Positions 62,778 to 64,000 of a stretch of DNA of 64,000 bases are shown here, piece after piece. How positions within the stretch are numbered: position 1 is the first letter of the stretch; each line of letters opens with the position of its first letter. The translations under genes were made by a program, and so were the position numbers. This stretch comes from Methylomonas sp. (GTDB lineage Bacteria; Pseudomonadota; Gammaproteobacteria; Methylococcales; Methylomonadaceae), in contig NZ_JALOBS010000014.1 of assembly GCF_023228165.1 (NCBI RefSeq), positions 62,001 to 126,000 on the forward strand. Reading direction: 5' to 3'. Under the pieces are notes generated by a model that saw only the letters and a program-made list of their open reading frames with translations, was not told the DNA's origin and did no database searches.

Positions 62778-64000
62778 TTAGCCGATCAACACACGCTTCA
62801 ATAAATCATCCTGGCTGCCGGTATCCAGGCTGTCGTCGGCCTCGGTCTTTTCGGCAAGTTTACGCAGTTTGTGCCGGCAGGCCTTGCTACCCTGCTCCGT
62901 CTCCAGCACAACCTGTTCCAGTTCCGCTTTAAATCCGGACAGAACTTGAATCAAACCTTTATGCAATCCTTGCAGCGCGGCTTTTTGCAACGAAGGCTGT
63001 AATTTTTTATGCAGAAAAAACGGTATCAGCCAACTCAGAGCGATTAATAAAATGCTGTGCACGGCGAAATCCACACCCAGGTAGGCGCTTGATTCAGCAG
63101 CGCTGTGATAGTAACCGGAAAAGACCTGATAACCGACAATCAGCATGGCCAGTATCGGCAGCAAGGTTTCGAAAAGACTGGTTAAATGCATCAAAAAACG
63201 CTGCAGACCGTTGCCGGGTTTTAGTAGCGCTTGCCGCCCCGCTAATTCAATCTGTTGGGCCGCATTTTTGTTTATAGCGTTTTTTAGGGTTTCCAGCCTG
63301 GGTTTTAACGCTTTACTGGCAATATGATATTGATCGGCCTGTTGCAACAGGTCTTCCAATACATCGCCGAGACGTGTCCGCGCCCAAGCATCCCAAACTA
63401 CAATATCGGTTTTGGCGTCCGGCCGATTGGCCAATGCCTCAGAATAGGCATGAAACGCCCAAGCCAACCCTTGTGGAAAAGTGACTTCCGCTTGTTGCCA
63501 GTTTTCGGCAAAATGTTGCTGCAAGCCGGTAAAGTCCTGTCGATCGAGATTTTGCGAAAACCGCTGTAACAGCTTAGCCAATGCCTGTAACCGCAAACGC
63601 TCATTATGCTGGCCCATTTGCAACATGGTTTGTTGAGACGACAAGGCGTTAAGTTGTTCCAACAATTCGGAAAACCTGTCGGCGTCGGGTTCGGTGCAAC
63701 TGGTATACAACACTAGCGGATCGGTAAATCCAGCCTTGCTCAATTGCTGTTTAAAATCCTCCAACTGAGACGGTACCGCCCTATCCCACTGGTTCATAAC
63801 AAACAACCAGGCATGTTTTCCGCCCTCGGCTTTCAATAATTGCCAGGCTTTGTTATCCCGGTAGCGCTCCGGGCTAACAACATACAGTAAGACGTCTATA
63901 TGCGGCAGCCATTCCAGCACCAGGGTCTTGTTGGCTAACTCGATGCTGTCGAAATCGGGCATGTCTATCCAGACGATATGACTGTTTTGCGGATTATCGT
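62778..64000 (-). CDS. GTPase with C-terminal membrane domain (DUF3482-like), N-terminus missing
   Basis: The gene enters from the right edge; the frame is open to 64000, where G1 and G2 would lie beyond the window. Inside are G3 WIDMPDFDSIE, G4 FVMNQWDRAV (NQxD for NKxD) and G5 YTSC. The C-terminal half has helical segments (QALAKLLQRFSQNLDRQDFT) and two TM helices (LPILAMLIVGYQVF and ILLIALSWLIPFF). This resembles TrmE-Era-Septin-like GTPases with membrane-associated C-termini (DUF2868/DUF3482 type). Function is unknown. The ATG at 63962 is internal, not the real start. Confidence 0.8.
   Translation of the reverse strand, partial: DNPQNSHIVWIDMPDFDSIELANKTLVLEWLPHIDVLLYVVSPERYRDNKAWQLLKAEGGKHAWLFVMNQWDRAVPSQLEDFKQQLSKAGFTDPLVLYTSCTEPDADRFSELLEQLNALSSQQTMLQMGQHNERLRLQALAKLLQRFSQNLDRQDFTGLQQHFAENWQQAEVTFPQGLAWAFHAYSEALANRPDAKTDIVVWDAWARTRLGDVLEDLLQQADQYHIASKALKPRLETLKNAINKNAAQQIELAGRQALLKPGNGLQRFLMHLTSLFETLLPILAMLIVGYQVFSGYYHSAAESSAYLGVDFAVHSILLIALSWLIPFFLHKKLQPSLQKAALQGLHKGLIQVLSGFKAELEQVVLETEQGSKACRHKLRKLAEKTEADDSLDTGSQDDLLKRVLIG

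Noticed and set aside
1..64000. CRISPR arrays, insertion sequences and prophage
   Set aside because: No regularly spaced direct repeats, no transposase or integrase motifs and no phage structural genes were seen. The one recombinase-like domain is degenerate and membrane-linked.

Overview
The window looks like chromosome of a gammaproteobacterial (type I) methanotroph or a close methylotrophic relative. Pointers to this are a beta-RFAP synthase gene (mptG, tetrahydromethanopterin synthesis), an MxaD-like periplasmic START-domain protein beside a secreted YVTN beta-propeller, a membrane pyrophosphatase, amylosucrase, a complete cytochrome c maturation operon and PEP-CTERM surface proteins. The genus cannot be fixed from the sequence alone. 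No rRNA, tRNA, CRISPR array, transposase or prophage was recognised.

Layout. 1-4.2 kb: the first codons of ppk1 (minus strand), a frameshifted cysM, then rlmD, an L,D-transpeptidase and truA in a tightly overlapping run, and a small zinc-ribbon-like protein. 4.4-19 kb (minus strand): a lipoprotein alpha/beta-hydrolase, the K+-dependent membrane pyrophosphatase hppA, an unusual Wzz-like membrane protein, a seven-gene V/A-type ATPase operon (B-D-I-K-E-DUF2764-A) and purEK. 19-24.4 kb: a gene-free stretch rich in hairpins, two tandem paralogous PEP-CTERM proteins, and a NarL/NarX-type two-component pair. 24.6-32.8 kb: ccmABCDEFGHI followed directly by hemN, one continuous haem and cytochrome c unit. 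33-35.8 kb: a Fur-box-preceded feoABC operon whose feoB carries an in-frame stop.

35.8-46 kb: a small hypothetical protein, the beta-propeller and MxaD-like genes, exonuclease I (sbcB), and a four-gene SMC/MksE/MksF/Toprim cluster matching the Wadjet (MksBEFG) anti-plasmid system, here in the order SMC-kite-kleisin-nuclease. 46-50.4 kb: a FliL-like gene, nagZ-hpt-mtnP (cell-wall recycling and purine/methylthio salvage), a small membrane protein and soxYZ without other sox genes. 50.4-53.9 kb (minus strand): an operon of a response regulator with a GGGEF domain, an archaeal-looking nucleotidyltransferase, a HAD phosphatase and mptG. 54-64 kb: pntAB, a GH24 lysozyme with an SH3 domain, a PilZ gene with motAB, amylosucrase, and a GTPase running off the right edge.

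How it fits together. Several machines may use sodium: a V-ATPase whose K subunit has the Ser/Gln...Gln...Glu pattern of Na+ rotors, a K+-dependent pyrophosphatase (a family that includes Na+ pumps) and PomAB-like stator genes. The main unusual items are the Wzz-like protein with a C-terminal domain resembling a decayed tyrosine recombinase, the reordered Wadjet-like operon, the NTase-HAD-mptG cluster, a possible structured RNA near 19.3 kb, and two conserved genes broken by single lesions (cysM, feoB). All assignments are by reading motifs; no database search was run.
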